A stretch of DNA of 64,000 nt from Nostoc sp. FACHB-110 (GTDB lineage: Bacteria > Cyanobacteriota > Cyanobacteriia > Cyanobacteriales > Nostocaceae): the NCBI RefSeq assembly GCF_014697425.1, contig NZ_JACJRU010000004.1, positions 1 through 64,000 on the forward strand, written 5' to 3'. A model generated the notes under the pieces. The model was not told where the DNA came from. It did no database searches and was given only the letters and a program-made list of their open reading frames with translations. Shown piece by piece: positions 56,946 through 64,000 of the stretch. Each line of letters starts with the position of its first letter. Position 1 is the first letter of the stretch. A program made the translations under genes and the position numbers.

Positions 56946-57647
56946 GTTTTATCTCTGCCAGTATAAATTGTGTGTCTAGGAATTGCACATTTGAATTTTT
57001 AGGTAAGGCAAATTTTCTCACTTGTTGACCAGTAGTTTCAATGTCTTCTTTTTAGCTCATTGATTCATTTTTAATGTGTTGACAATTGTAAATAACCTGG
57101 TAAACGAGCGAGAATTAATTATGCTGATTTACTAATACTATAAAACAGTAAATCAATTTACCCAATTGAATTCATAGTTCTCCCTCAAAGCAAAACTAGG
57201 GTGTTTGTTTATCGCCCAAGCCTAAACTTAGAGGCAACTGATTTGTTTTCAGCTACGTTTGAGTTGATGAAACTTATGAATTAAAAGAACACTACTGAAA
57301 AAAAGATATAGTTGTCAAGATTTTAAAAAATAAAATTTTTGTTTAATTAAATTCAACATTTAAATGTATAGAAATATGTATACATCAAGCAGAATTTTAA
57401 GACACTTAAGCTATCTGAATAGACATTTAAGACAGTTAAGACACTTAAGAAGTAGATTAATTTTTTATTATTAATAATGTTTAATTATTGTTTATAATTA
57501 GTAGCGATAAAACCAATACTTCCATAAGTAAGAATTGCAAATCAGTCTATTCCAACGCCCCTCAGAGGGTAGCATCCCAATTTAGCAAATTGACCAAAAT
57601 ATAACTAGTCATGGCGAATGGAGCGAAGCGGATATAGATATAGGAAA
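56946..57647. other. Long AT-rich leader upstream of the NTase-like pair
   Basis: About 700 bases without a gene. A 9-bp period repeat occurs at 57397-57453. The rest is AT-rich and I see no other structured element. Confidence 0.5.
57397..57453. repeat. TTAAGACA(C/G) nonamer repeats
   Basis: TTAAGACAC at 57397, TTAAGACAG at 57427, TTAAGACAC at 57436 and TTAAGAAG at 57445; the last three are head to tail with a 9-bp period. This could be a regulator-binding array or a simple repeat. Confidence 0.75.
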
Positions 57648-57679
57648 AGGGGTTCCCTACGAGGAGAGAGGGAACCCCT
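57648..57679 (-). terminator. Terminator of the PEP-CTERM gene
   Basis: AGGGGTTCCC (57648-57657) pairs with GGGAACCCCT (57670-57679). On the minus strand the hairpin is followed by TTTT. It is 80 bp after the stop of the PEP-CTERM gene. Confidence 0.65.
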
Positions 57680-57760
57680 GTGCGTGTTTGCGTGTAAACT
57701 TTGAACTCTGCAATCAAATCAATCCAGTTGATGAATTATCCCCAATTTTCAATGGTGCGA

Positions 57761-58390
57761 CTATGCGATAGGGGTTTTTTGTTTACGTTTTAGCCATAAA
57801 CCCATAGCACCAGCCACAGCAATACCTGTAGTAGCAAGAGGTTCTGGTACAGGACTAGGTTTGACACCTAATCTTCCTCCACTGAAAACATATCCTAAAT
57901 CTACTACCTGACTAAATCTTCCATCAGTTATGCCAGTCGCAGGTGAGCCTGTAAATCCAGAAGGGAATGTTAAGCCTAAACTTTCTGTCGATTCGCCGTC
58001 ACCTGCACCTATGGAGTTGGTAAATTTCAAACTATTTCCTACTACTTGACCTGTATTACCGACAAAGGTGTTAGAAAATTGTCTCAAAATATTGTTGGAA
58101 GTATCTCGTAAATTTATGAGCCAACTGGTCAATGGAACTTGTGTAGAAGTAGGTAGTTTATCTATATCTACTGTATAAGTTCCATCAAAAGTACCACCTT
58201 GCAAGCTTACAGCTATGCCGGTTGAACCAATAGCAGCTTGAGGTTTAAAGTTTCCAGAAATAGTAAATGTTTTGAAAGTTGCTGCATGAGCAGAGGTACT
58301 TCCGACAGAGGCCAACATAGCTACACCTAGAGCAGTAACAGCTGTAGCTTGAGATAATTTCTTGAAGGACTTTGTAAGCATTGATGTCAT
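57761..58390 (-). CDS. PEP-CTERM sorting-domain protein
   Basis: About 209 residues from the ATG at 58390 (MTSMLTKSFKKLSQ), which places a normal signal peptide (AVTALGVAMLASVGSTSAHA) at the N-terminus. The mature part is rich in Thr/Gly/Ser beta structure (TFTISGNFKPQAAIGSTGIA, GGTFDGTYTVDIDKLP). The end is the sorting signal: SPVPEPLATTGIAVAG, a hydrophobic helix and KRKQK. It is predicted to be sorted by an exosortase to the surface or matrix. No domain gives a function. It is the second PEP-CTERM protein of the window. Confidence 0.85.
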   Translation of the reverse strand: MTSMLTKSFKKLSQATAVTALGVAMLASVGSTSAHAATFKTFTISGNFKPQAAIGSTGIAVSLQGGTFDGTYTVDIDKLPTSTQVPLTSWLINLRDTSNNILRQFSNTFVGNTGQVVGNSLKFTNSIGAGDGESTESLGLTFPSGFTGSPATGITDGRFSQVVDLGYVFSGGRLGVKPSPVPEPLATTGIAVAGAMGLWLKRKQKTPIA

Positions 58391-59166
58391 TTTTCCAAAA
58401 ATAATATAAGTTGACAAAGTGATGACAAGAATGATGAATATCAATCTTGTGTAAAGTAAGATTTTGCTCTCTATATGCAGAGATACTATGCCTTAAATCT
58501 TTGGGGCTGATGGAAGCTTCAAACTTTTAATTTGTTTTGATATTAGCAAGCATCCGAAACTCAATGGGTTTTCTCGATGATTTATTGATTTGCTCAAAAC
58601 ATTTCTAAGGCGTAATGTTTAGATATCAAAGAGTAACGCCTAGATAAATATGCTGAAGCTCACTTATGAGTTTAAGAGTTTTTTCTGCCACTTGCTATAT
58701 GATGAATAAATAGAGGATTTACACGCTGAATAAAATTGCCATAATTTACATTTCTACTTAACTCCGTAATCACTGCAACTTGTTTTTTCTGTTGCCTTTG
58801 CATATTTATATACTGTCAGTAGAAAAATGAAACGGCAACAGAAATAGGTTTGTTTTACGAAAAGATTAAATAAATCACCTCAGTATGATTAGGTAAAAAA
58901 GTATGAAATTGGTAGAACTATCAAGCTTTGGAGGCTTTACCAATAAAAGTACTGTTCAGTATTTACGCGATATCAGCTTAGTAGGAAGTTTACAATCACT
59001 CAAGGTTGCTTGAGTTTAGAGGTGTAATAACTGTATTACTTGTATTAAGTGCTGAGTGAACGGTTATCCTGTGGATATATATAACTTCTGATAGTAAAAC
59101 TCTCCCTGCTAGCACCAGCGAAGGTGTAATCTATTTCATTAATGGCGATCGCTCTCCACAACAAAA
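58391..59166. other. Intergenic region between PEP-CTERM gene and psb34
   Basis: Almost 800 bases with only one weak small frame (58903-59013). Otherwise no gene, repeat or RNA element was recognised, apart from a HIP1 palindrome near 59143. Confidence 0.5.
58903..59013 (+). CDS. Possible 36-residue peptide (doubtful)
   Basis: ATG to TGA gives MKLVELSSFGGFTNKSTVQ and then 17 more residues ending SLKVA. A weak AGG lies 9-10 bases upstream. The MKLVELSSFGG start looks peptide-like, but no processing or partner gene is seen nearby, so it may be chance. Confidence 0.25.
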   Translation: MKLVELSSFGGFTNKSTVQYLRDISLVGSLQSLKVA

Positions 59167-59191
59167 AACCCCGGCGTTAAATACCGAGGTT
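59167..59191 (-). terminator. Terminator of psb34
   Basis: On the minus strand AACCTCGG and CCGGGGTT form a GC-rich stem followed by TTTTTTG. It is 56 bp after the psb34 stop. Confidence 0.75.
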
Positions 59192-59246
59192 TAGGGAATA
59201 AGCCTTTTGGGTCGATGGGAAATGCTGATACCGAAATCTACAAATA

Positions 59247-59417
59247 TTAACTAACAGCAAAAGCAACCAAAACTAGAGCAGTAACAAATATAGTTGCAAT
59301 TGCACCTTGGATAACGTAGTTGCGTTGTTCCCAAACTGCTGGATACTCAGCGCAGTATACTTGGGGTTCAGTTGGGTAGTTGTTAAGAACGCCGTTTTCA
59401 TTAACTGTGGTGTACAT
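59247..59417 (-). CDS. psb34: Photosystem II assembly protein Psb34-like (ssl1498 family)
   Basis: A 56-residue thylakoid protein. The soluble N-terminus is MYTTVNENGVLNNYPTEP, then VYCAEYPAVWEQRNYVIQ and a single C-terminal helix GAIATIFVTALVLVAFAV. This matches the small light-harvesting-like ssl1498/Psb34 family, which binds photosystem II assembly intermediates. The length is normal and the gene is a single transcription unit with its own terminator. Confidence 0.85.
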   Translation of the reverse strand: MYTTVNENGVLNNYPTEPQVYCAEYPAVWEQRNYVIQGAIATIFVTALVLVAFAVS

Positions 59418-59912
59418 AGTTTTTATTGCTTCTTTATTAACTTATGTAAATAAAGATAACAATATTGTTACAAATAGTCAACATGACTTGACACAAAAAG
59501 GCTGATAACGTTAATAACAATCGCTAATCATAATAGTCTGTCAAGAGAACTTTGCGTGGTGGCAGGCTTCGGGAGAGGGAGCAAAGGGGAAAGACTCCTC
59601 CTTGCCCCTTGAACCTGCTATGTCTACACAGCAATATTGGGTTGGGAAACTACTAATCAGGAATGGGGTACTCAGGCGAGGCAATAAAGCACCGTGCGAG
59701 TACTGTGTTCCAGATTTTGGAATCAGCACAATTTCTTAAAGGAAAAACAGCTGATCAATTTATCAAAAAAAACATCAAGAACTATTACAAAAAATCATCT
59801 GCTGCATAAACGCTAGATGAAAGCTTGATAAGTTGAGTAGACAAAATTCCAAATATGGCATTGATAGGTAAATATTTACGACGAGCTTTTGAGTCTTGTT
59901 GTTTACATTTTT
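59418..59912. other. Upstream region of psb34, no gene seen
   Basis: About 500 bases. The part next to psb34 must hold its promoter. No convincing gene was found in either direction. Confidence 0.45.
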
Positions 59913-60057
59913 AGGACTTACGCAAGAAACCTCTCAAATCCTCTTAACTTCGTGTCCTACCCTGTGGGAAACCGTTATCGCGTCTATGCGTCCTACCCTG
60001 CGGAAAGCCGCTGACGCGTCTATGTGGTTTGTTTCTTCATAATTTTGCGTAAGTCCT
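59913..60057. mobile_element. MITE-like element with AGGACTTACGCAA termini
   Basis: AGGACTTACGCAA at 59913-59925 is the exact inverse of TTGCGTAAGTCCT at 60045-60057. GAAAC/GTTTC extends the inverted repeat inward. The 145-bp element has no coding capacity and an inner pair of GCGTCCTACCCTG(T/C)GG-like repeats. It looks like a non-autonomous element driven by a transposase elsewhere. Confidence 0.75.
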
Positions 60058-60177
60058 GATTTTATTAGTGCCATTCTTCTCACAAAACATTAAGTACTAT
60101 TCTGCTTCGAGTTATGTGTGAGATTCCTAGTTTGGAATCTCAAGTACAGAAAACAAGCTGAGGAAACAAATTTAACT

Positions 60178-61752
60178 ATGAAGAAAAATAATCAACTGAG
60201 AGTCCGCAGGTCAATTCAGGAATTGCAGGATGATTACATCAATGGCAACAAGAAGCCTTTGGAAGATTTGATGCGAGCCTGGAAAGGTATCAAAGAGCTT
60301 CCTCCCGACAATCCACAGTCGTTCTTCATCCTAGGCGGCTATCATGGTGAGCCTTTCAGGGGCGCGGGATGGGGAAACGCCTCTTATTGGGGAGGCTATT
60401 GCAATCACGGTAATATTCTGTTTCCTACTTGGCATCGTGTGTATCTTTTGAAGTTAGAACAGGCCTTGCAAAGTATTCCTGGTTGTGAAGACGTGACACT
60501 TCCCTATTGGGATGAAACCAGTGAGGACTCCCTAAAACATGGGATTCCTTGGGCTTTGACTAAACAAAACTTTGAACTCGACGGAGAAACAATTCCTAAT
60601 CCTCTACGTTCGTTTGTGTTCAACAAGGGCATCAAAGACAATATCAATGGCGATAACCCAAACTACAGCAAGCCTAAAGGGTATGAAACGGTACGCTACC
60701 CCTTGTCAGGACTAGTCGGCAGTCCAAAAGACCAGGAAGCCACACAGAAGCACAACTCACAGTTTCCCGACTACGAGAAGAACGTCGAGCTTCTTAATCA
60801 GAATGTGGTGAACTGGCTGACCACTACCGTTATTGTGGAAGATAAGACGGTCGGTGATAACGTGGCGGACAAATACAAGGCTTCTTTGAACGCTCCTAAC
60901 TACACTGTTTTCTCAAACACAACCTCAGCCTCTCAATGGAACACGGATCACGCCGATGATGGTACTCAGGTAGTCGTGCCCCTGGAATCTCCACACAACA
61001 GTATTCACTTAGCTGTAGGAGGCTTCGACGTGCCGCATGTCTTCGATGCTTCGCCCATTGCAGGAGCCAACGGCGATATGGGTGAAAACGACACAGCTGG
61101 TCTAGATCCGATCTTTTACTTCCACCACTGCTTTATAGATCGTGTGTTCTGGCTGTGGCAGAAGAAGCATGGGTACACCAACCATCTCGAGGTCATAGCG
61201 GAATATCCTGGAACCAACTCTGTAGACAATCAGGGCCCCACACCAGGCATTGTACCTAACTCGTGGTTGACCTTGGAGTCGCCGCTCAATCCCTTCAAGA
61301 AGAAGGAACACGGCAAGGAAAGAGCCTACACTTCTCTTGATTGCATCAACATTGAAGAACAGCTTGGTTATACTTACAGCCGTGGCTCACTAGAAGAAAT
61401 GCCTGAGCAAGCGGTTTTGCAACAAGGTCAAAGTACCAAGGTGATTCGCGTATCCGGAATCAACCGTGCACCCATCAGGGGTTCCTTCCTGGTTTCAGCC
61501 TACGTCAACATCGGAGGGAAGAAATACCATGTAGGAACAGAGGCTGTCTTGAGTCGTTGGAGTGTGCAGTATTGTGCCAATTGTCAGACACACTTGGAGG
61601 TTAAGTCCTTCATTGGTCTGCATAAGTTTCGGGAAGATTCGCTCAATAATGCTGAGTACGAGATAGAAATACGAACTCGTGATGGCTTACTCAACCAACA
61701 CCAAGCTTTATCTACTAGCGGAAAAAAACTCTTCCGCCTAGAGGTGTGGTAG
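60178..61752 (+). CDS. Tyrosinase-family copper oxidase
   Basis: A 524-residue type-3 copper protein from the ATG at 60178; a GTG 20 codons upstream is less likely. Copper site A: His56 (GGYHGEPF), His77 and His86 (YCNHGNILFPTWHR). Cys75 precedes His77 by two, the spacing of the Cys-His thioether in fungal tyrosinases. Copper site B: His273 and His277 (PHNSIHLAVGG) and His316/317 (FYFHHCFIDRVFW). All six ligands seem present. A C-terminal beta domain (about 400-524) could cover the active site. There is no signal peptide. It oxidises phenols to quinones. Its DNA looks less AT-rich than neighbouring genes, and a MITE-like element lies 120 bp upstream, which hints at transfer. Confidence 0.92.
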   Translation: MKKNNQLRVRRSIQELQDDYINGNKKPLEDLMRAWKGIKELPPDNPQSFFILGGYHGEPFRGAGWGNASYWGGYCNHGNILFPTWHRVYLLKLEQALQSIPGCEDVTLPYWDETSEDSLKHGIPWALTKQNFELDGETIPNPLRSFVFNKGIKDNINGDNPNYSKPKGYETVRYPLSGLVGSPKDQEATQKHNSQFPDYEKNVELLNQNVVNWLTTTVIVEDKTVGDNVADKYKASLNAPNYTVFSNTTSASQWNTDHADDGTQVVVPLESPHNSIHLAVGGFDVPHVFDASPIAGANGDMGENDTAGLDPIFYFHHCFIDRVFWLWQKKHGYTNHLEVIAEYPGTNSVDNQGPTPGIVPNSWLTLESPLNPFKKKEHGKERAYTSLDCINIEEQLGYTYSRGSLEEMPEQAVLQQGQSTKVIRVSGINRAPIRGSFLVSAYVNIGGKKYHVGTEAVLSRWSVQYCANCQTHLEVKSFIGLHKFREDSLNNAEYEIEIRTRDGLLNQHQALSTSGKKLFRLEVW

Positions 61753-61881
61753 TATCAACTGGATTAACAAATTAAGTCTTTTTTTATAGGATGTCATAAA
61801 AGCCAATTAGATGCTTCCTGTAAAGGTTAATAAATGGTTAACACTGATGTGATAGGGTAGCGATCGCCCTCGTACTCAAAA

Positions 61882-61902
61882 ACCCAGTCTTGATGACTGG
61901 GC
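61882..61902 (+). terminator. Terminator after tyrosinase gene
   Basis: ACCCAGTC (61882-61889) pairs with GACTGGGC (61895-61902, one mismatch at the base), followed by TTTTG. It is 130 bp after the tyrosinase stop. Confidence 0.65.
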
Positions 61903-62006
61903 TTTTGTTTGGGTTATATTTTATATAAGTTTTGTATAAGATGCTTTTGTTTCCATAACTACAAAAGCTAGATGGCAAATTCCAGAAATCAGTAGACAAG
62001 AAACTT

Positions 62007-62198
62007 TCAATTACCCTGTTCAATCCACTCCCGCCCTGCTTTCTCCGCAGCTTCAGGCGTATAGTAAAGCTTGCCCTTACCAAACACCACACCACCAGCA
62101 CTAATCAGCCGGAACTGCCAACAATCAGCCTCTGTGTAAAATACCAACAGAGTCAAGTTATGAGTGCCAACAATTGAATAAATTTTGGTGGTATTCAT
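62007..62198 (-). CDS. Small conserved hypothetical protein
   Basis: 63 residues from the ATG at 62198; an in-frame TTG six codons upstream is less likely. The sequence KIYSIVGTHNLTLLVFYTEA, FRLISAGGVVFGKGKLYYTP and EAAEKAGREWIEQGN suggests a small alpha/beta domain ending in a helix. I believe similar short proteins occur in cyanobacteria, but no function is known to me. It stands alone in its direction. Confidence 0.65.
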   Translation of the reverse strand: MNTTKIYSIVGTHNLTLLVFYTEADCWQFRLISAGGVVFGKGKLYYTPEAAEKAGREWIEQGN

Positions 62199-62430
62199 TA
62201 GTGGTAGGTAGCTCAAGCTCTACCCTTGTTTTATCAAATTATTTTCTTGGAAGAAGTAATTGCTGAACACTTAAGCGTATCCAGTAAGCTAGAGGAATCC
62301 GGTTTGATTTCTGAATCTAGTGGTGTAGGCAGGGAGTAGGGCTAGGGGAATGGGGAATAGGAAAGAAGATTGATCGAGGTGTAGTGATTTTTTTCATAAA
62401 TCAAATATGCGTCCTAATATTATGTAAGGT

Positions 62431-62850
62431 ATGCTGCAAATTTCAAATAAAATCATTATCCCTGATAGCGAACTCGAAATTAGCGCGATTCGTTCTCAAG
62501 GTGCAGGGGGTCAAAATGTCAACAAAGTTGCTACAGCTATCCACTTACGCTTTGACATTGAAGCTTCATCATTACCAGCTTTCTATAAACAGCAACTTCT
62601 CAAGCTAAACGACCGACGTATCACTCAAGAGGGGGTTGTGGTCATCAAAGCCCAAGAACACCGCAGCCAAGAAAAAAATCGGGAAGAAGCTTTGCAACGA
62701 CTCAAGCAACTCATACTTAGTGCAGTTGTACTGCCCGAAATACGTTTCCCCACTAAACCAACTCGCGGTTCTCAAAAAAAACGTCTTGACAGTAAAACTA
62801 AGCGCGGACAAATTAAGTCTATGAGAAGGCAGGTGATTGATGAAAAATAA
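62431..62850 (+). CDS. arfB: Ribosome-rescue peptidyl-tRNA hydrolase ArfB
   Basis: A 139-residue release-factor-like protein that frees stalled ribosomes by hydrolysing peptidyl-tRNA. The catalytic GGQ (26-28) is in SQGAGGQNVNKVATAIHL. The basic C-terminal tail (KPTRGSQKKRLDSKTKRGQI, then KSMRRQV) fits into the empty mRNA channel. The length matches ArfB/YaeJ, and the protein lacks the stop-codon recognition domain of true release factors. A TAAGG precedes the ATG. Confidence 0.93.
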   Translation: MLQISNKIIIPDSELEISAIRSQGAGGQNVNKVATAIHLRFDIEASSLPAFYKQQLLKLNDRRITQEGVVVIKAQEHRSQEKNREEALQRLKQLILSAVVLPEIRFPTKPTRGSQKKRLDSKTKRGQIKSMRRQVIDEK

Positions 62851-63055
62851 AGGGATTTTGAAGAGTTAGTGAACACTCAAGACATCGAGATTTGCTAATT
62901 GTAATATGGGCATATATACGGAAAGCCTTATACTGAACTCAAATTAATCTATTGTGTCCTTTAGTAACATCAAGGACAGCTAAGACCCCAACTAGTACAT
63001 CTAGTAGGGGTGATTTTTTTGTGGTAGCGATAGGAATGACTACCACATTAATTAA

Positions 63056-63357
63056 TTCACATCTTGCACCTAGCCCCAGCGAATGGAATTCGTGGCTAAA
63101 CAAACGAAGTCCGCCTGCGCGGACTAACGAAAAATCAAGGTTTTGAAACCCGCGCAGGCGGGTTTTGCCTCTATTCACATCTCGCACCTAGCCCCAGCGA
63201 ATAGAATTCGCACGCCAGATGCTTCAAGTCGGGCATTGCCCGCCCAACGCACTGGCTCGGCTATACAAACGAAGTCCGCCTATCGCGCTTGCGCTGCGCT
63301 TGGCGCACCACGCGGACTAACGCAATATCAAGGGTTTGGAACCCGCGCAGGCGGTGA
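63056..63357. repeat. Two copies of a dispersed repeat, second with nested insertions
   Basis: Copy 1 (63056-63168) and copy 2 (63174-63357) share TCACATCTTGCACCTAGCCC, CAGCGAAT(G/A)GAATTCG, ACAAACGAAGTCCGCCT, GCGGACTAACG and ACCCGCGCAGGCGG in the same order. Copy 2 holds two extra blocks (about 63211-63262 and 63277-63310). It lies in an 800-bp non-coding gap after arfB. Confidence 0.8.
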
Positions 63358-63359
63358 GG

Positions 63360-63560
63360 GGGTCGCAGTCTTGGCGGTTCCCGTCGATTGCGTTAGCGCA
63401 GCGTAAAGCCTGACGGCATGGCTTCGCTTAGAGCGACGTTCGCGTAGCGTCTCCCTTTGGGAGAAGGAGCGTCACCCCCGAACCCGTTAGCGCAGCGTTA
63501 GCGACGCAGGAGCGTCAGGGGTTTTGTCTGTGTAGCCGCGACTTCAGTCGCAGGCGTACA
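63360..63560. repeat. Dense palindromic repeat field (GCGTTAGCGCAGCG type)
   Basis: Repeated and inverted motifs such as GCGTTAGCGCAGCGT, TCCCTTTGGGAGA and AGGAGCGTCA occur within 200 bp. The field resembles the interspersed repeats that accumulate in Nostocales intergenic DNA. Confidence 0.75.
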
Positions 63561-63663
63561 AGATATGTATCTATGTAGACGATTTTTGTTAGTTATTTGA
63601 AGCGCAAGGGCACAAAAAGCTGTTGATAAATGGAGCTAGAAGAATAATTAGATGAAGAAGCTT

Positions 63664-64000
63664 TCAAACCTGTTGCCTATGCCCTACTGTATTAGCTTTA
63701 GTAGTTAAAGCATATTCTTTAAATCTTTCCAAATCAGCTTGAATCGTTGATTCAACTGCCCGTCCTAAAAACAAGTTATCCATGATTTTGCCAAGAATGC
63801 CAGGGATAGCATAGGACACAGTTAGCTTGACGATACTACTAGTGTGGCGATCGTAAAACCGAATTGCGCCCTGATTTGGCAACCCATCAATAGATTTCCA
63901 CTGGATAATTTGGTTGGGAATAATTTTGAGAATCTGCGATTTCCAGGTAAATTCCAACCCGCCAGTGTTGAGTTGCCAAATAGATATCTCTGGGTTGTCG
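63664..64000 (-). CDS. SRPBCC (polyketide cyclase/dehydrase) family protein, C-terminal part
   Basis: The frame is open to the right edge, so the start lies beyond the window; 111 codons plus a stop are visible. It shows DNPEISIWQLNTGGLEFTWK, IIPNQIIQWKSIDGLPNQGA, DRHTSSIVKLTVSYAIPGIL and AVESTIQADLERFKEYALT, the typical C-terminal half of an SRPBCC (START-like) domain with a hydrophobic ligand pocket. These proteins bind or modify lipids or aromatic compounds. The ligand is unknown. Confidence 0.85.
   Translation of the reverse strand, partial: DNPEISIWQLNTGGLEFTWKSQILKIIPNQIIQWKSIDGLPNQGAIRFYDRHTSSIVKLTVSYAIPGILGKIMDNLFLGRAVESTIQADLERFKEYALTTKANTVGHRQQV

Noticed and set aside
59541..59729. 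62-codon minus-strand ORF upstream of the MITE-like element
   Set aside because: No recognisable features, odd composition, and not near a usable ribosome-binding site.
62939..63187. 82-codon minus-strand ORF
   Set aside because: It runs through dispersed repeat DNA and has no family features or start signals.
63143..63406. 87-codon plus-strand ORF in the repeat field
   Set aside because: It is composed of repeat sequence, and its amino-acid composition follows the repeats.
1..64000. tRNA or rRNA genes
   Set aside because: No cloverleaf with a conserved T-loop or rRNA segment was recognised by reading. A tRNA-specific search would be needed to exclude one fully.

Overview
The window is chromosomal DNA from a cyanobacterium, most likely a filamentous, probably heterocyst-forming member of the Nostocales. 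The evidence is the many HIP1 palindromes (GCGATCGC), the low-GC coding style, the gene order der / ecfT / pabB / pipX / pipY / sepF / proC, a psb34-type thylakoid gene, HstK-like Ser/Thr kinase-histidine kinase giants, PEP-CTERM proteins, and heptameric repeats (STRR-like) both between and inside genes. No rRNA, tRNA or CRISPR array was seen. Both window edges cut a gene.

Layout. 0-1.1 kb: 5' part of an RTX-type protein, then a frameshifted IS5-type transposase remnant. 1.1-12.5 kb: two tandem giant signalling kinases (1924 and 1802 aa) plus a 10-codon tail of a probable lost third copy. 13-32 kb: a signalling and exoprotein island with two secreted TPR-CHAT (caspase-like) proteins, a response regulator-kinase, a CHASE2 hybrid kinase, DUF928, a PEP-CTERM metalloprotease, a two-partner-secretion pair (TpsA/TpsB, convergent) and a TspO-family protein. 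32-41 kb: mainly metal handling and redox, with a decayed DUF305 gene, an HMA metallochaperone, a Rieske oxygenase, a His-rich Zn/Cd P-type ATPase, an NRAMP transporter, a His-rich membrane protein and a CbtB-like protein.

42-52.4 kb is a core housekeeping run, all on the minus strand: der, ecfT, pabB, pipX, pipY, sepF, proC and a Ski2-like RNA helicase. Four of its spacers carry inverted heptad arrays that start right at the stop codon of the preceding gene. 52.5-57 kb: a metallophosphoesterase, a DEDD exonuclease-like protein, and two tandem copies of an unnamed family with a nucleotidyltransferase-like signature. 57-64 kb: a PEP-CTERM protein, psb34, a MITE-like element, a tyrosinase with a less AT-rich look than its neighbours, ArfB, a dense repeat field, and the C-terminal part of an SRPBCC protein.

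How the genes may work together. The 13-32 kb island combines membrane and cytosolic sensing (CHASE2, REC, histidine kinases) with exported proteins (TpsA through TpsB, the PEP-CTERM protease, the CHAT proteins). It is the best candidate in the window for an undescribed cell-envelope or extracellular system. That linkage is inferred from adjacency and not demonstrated.
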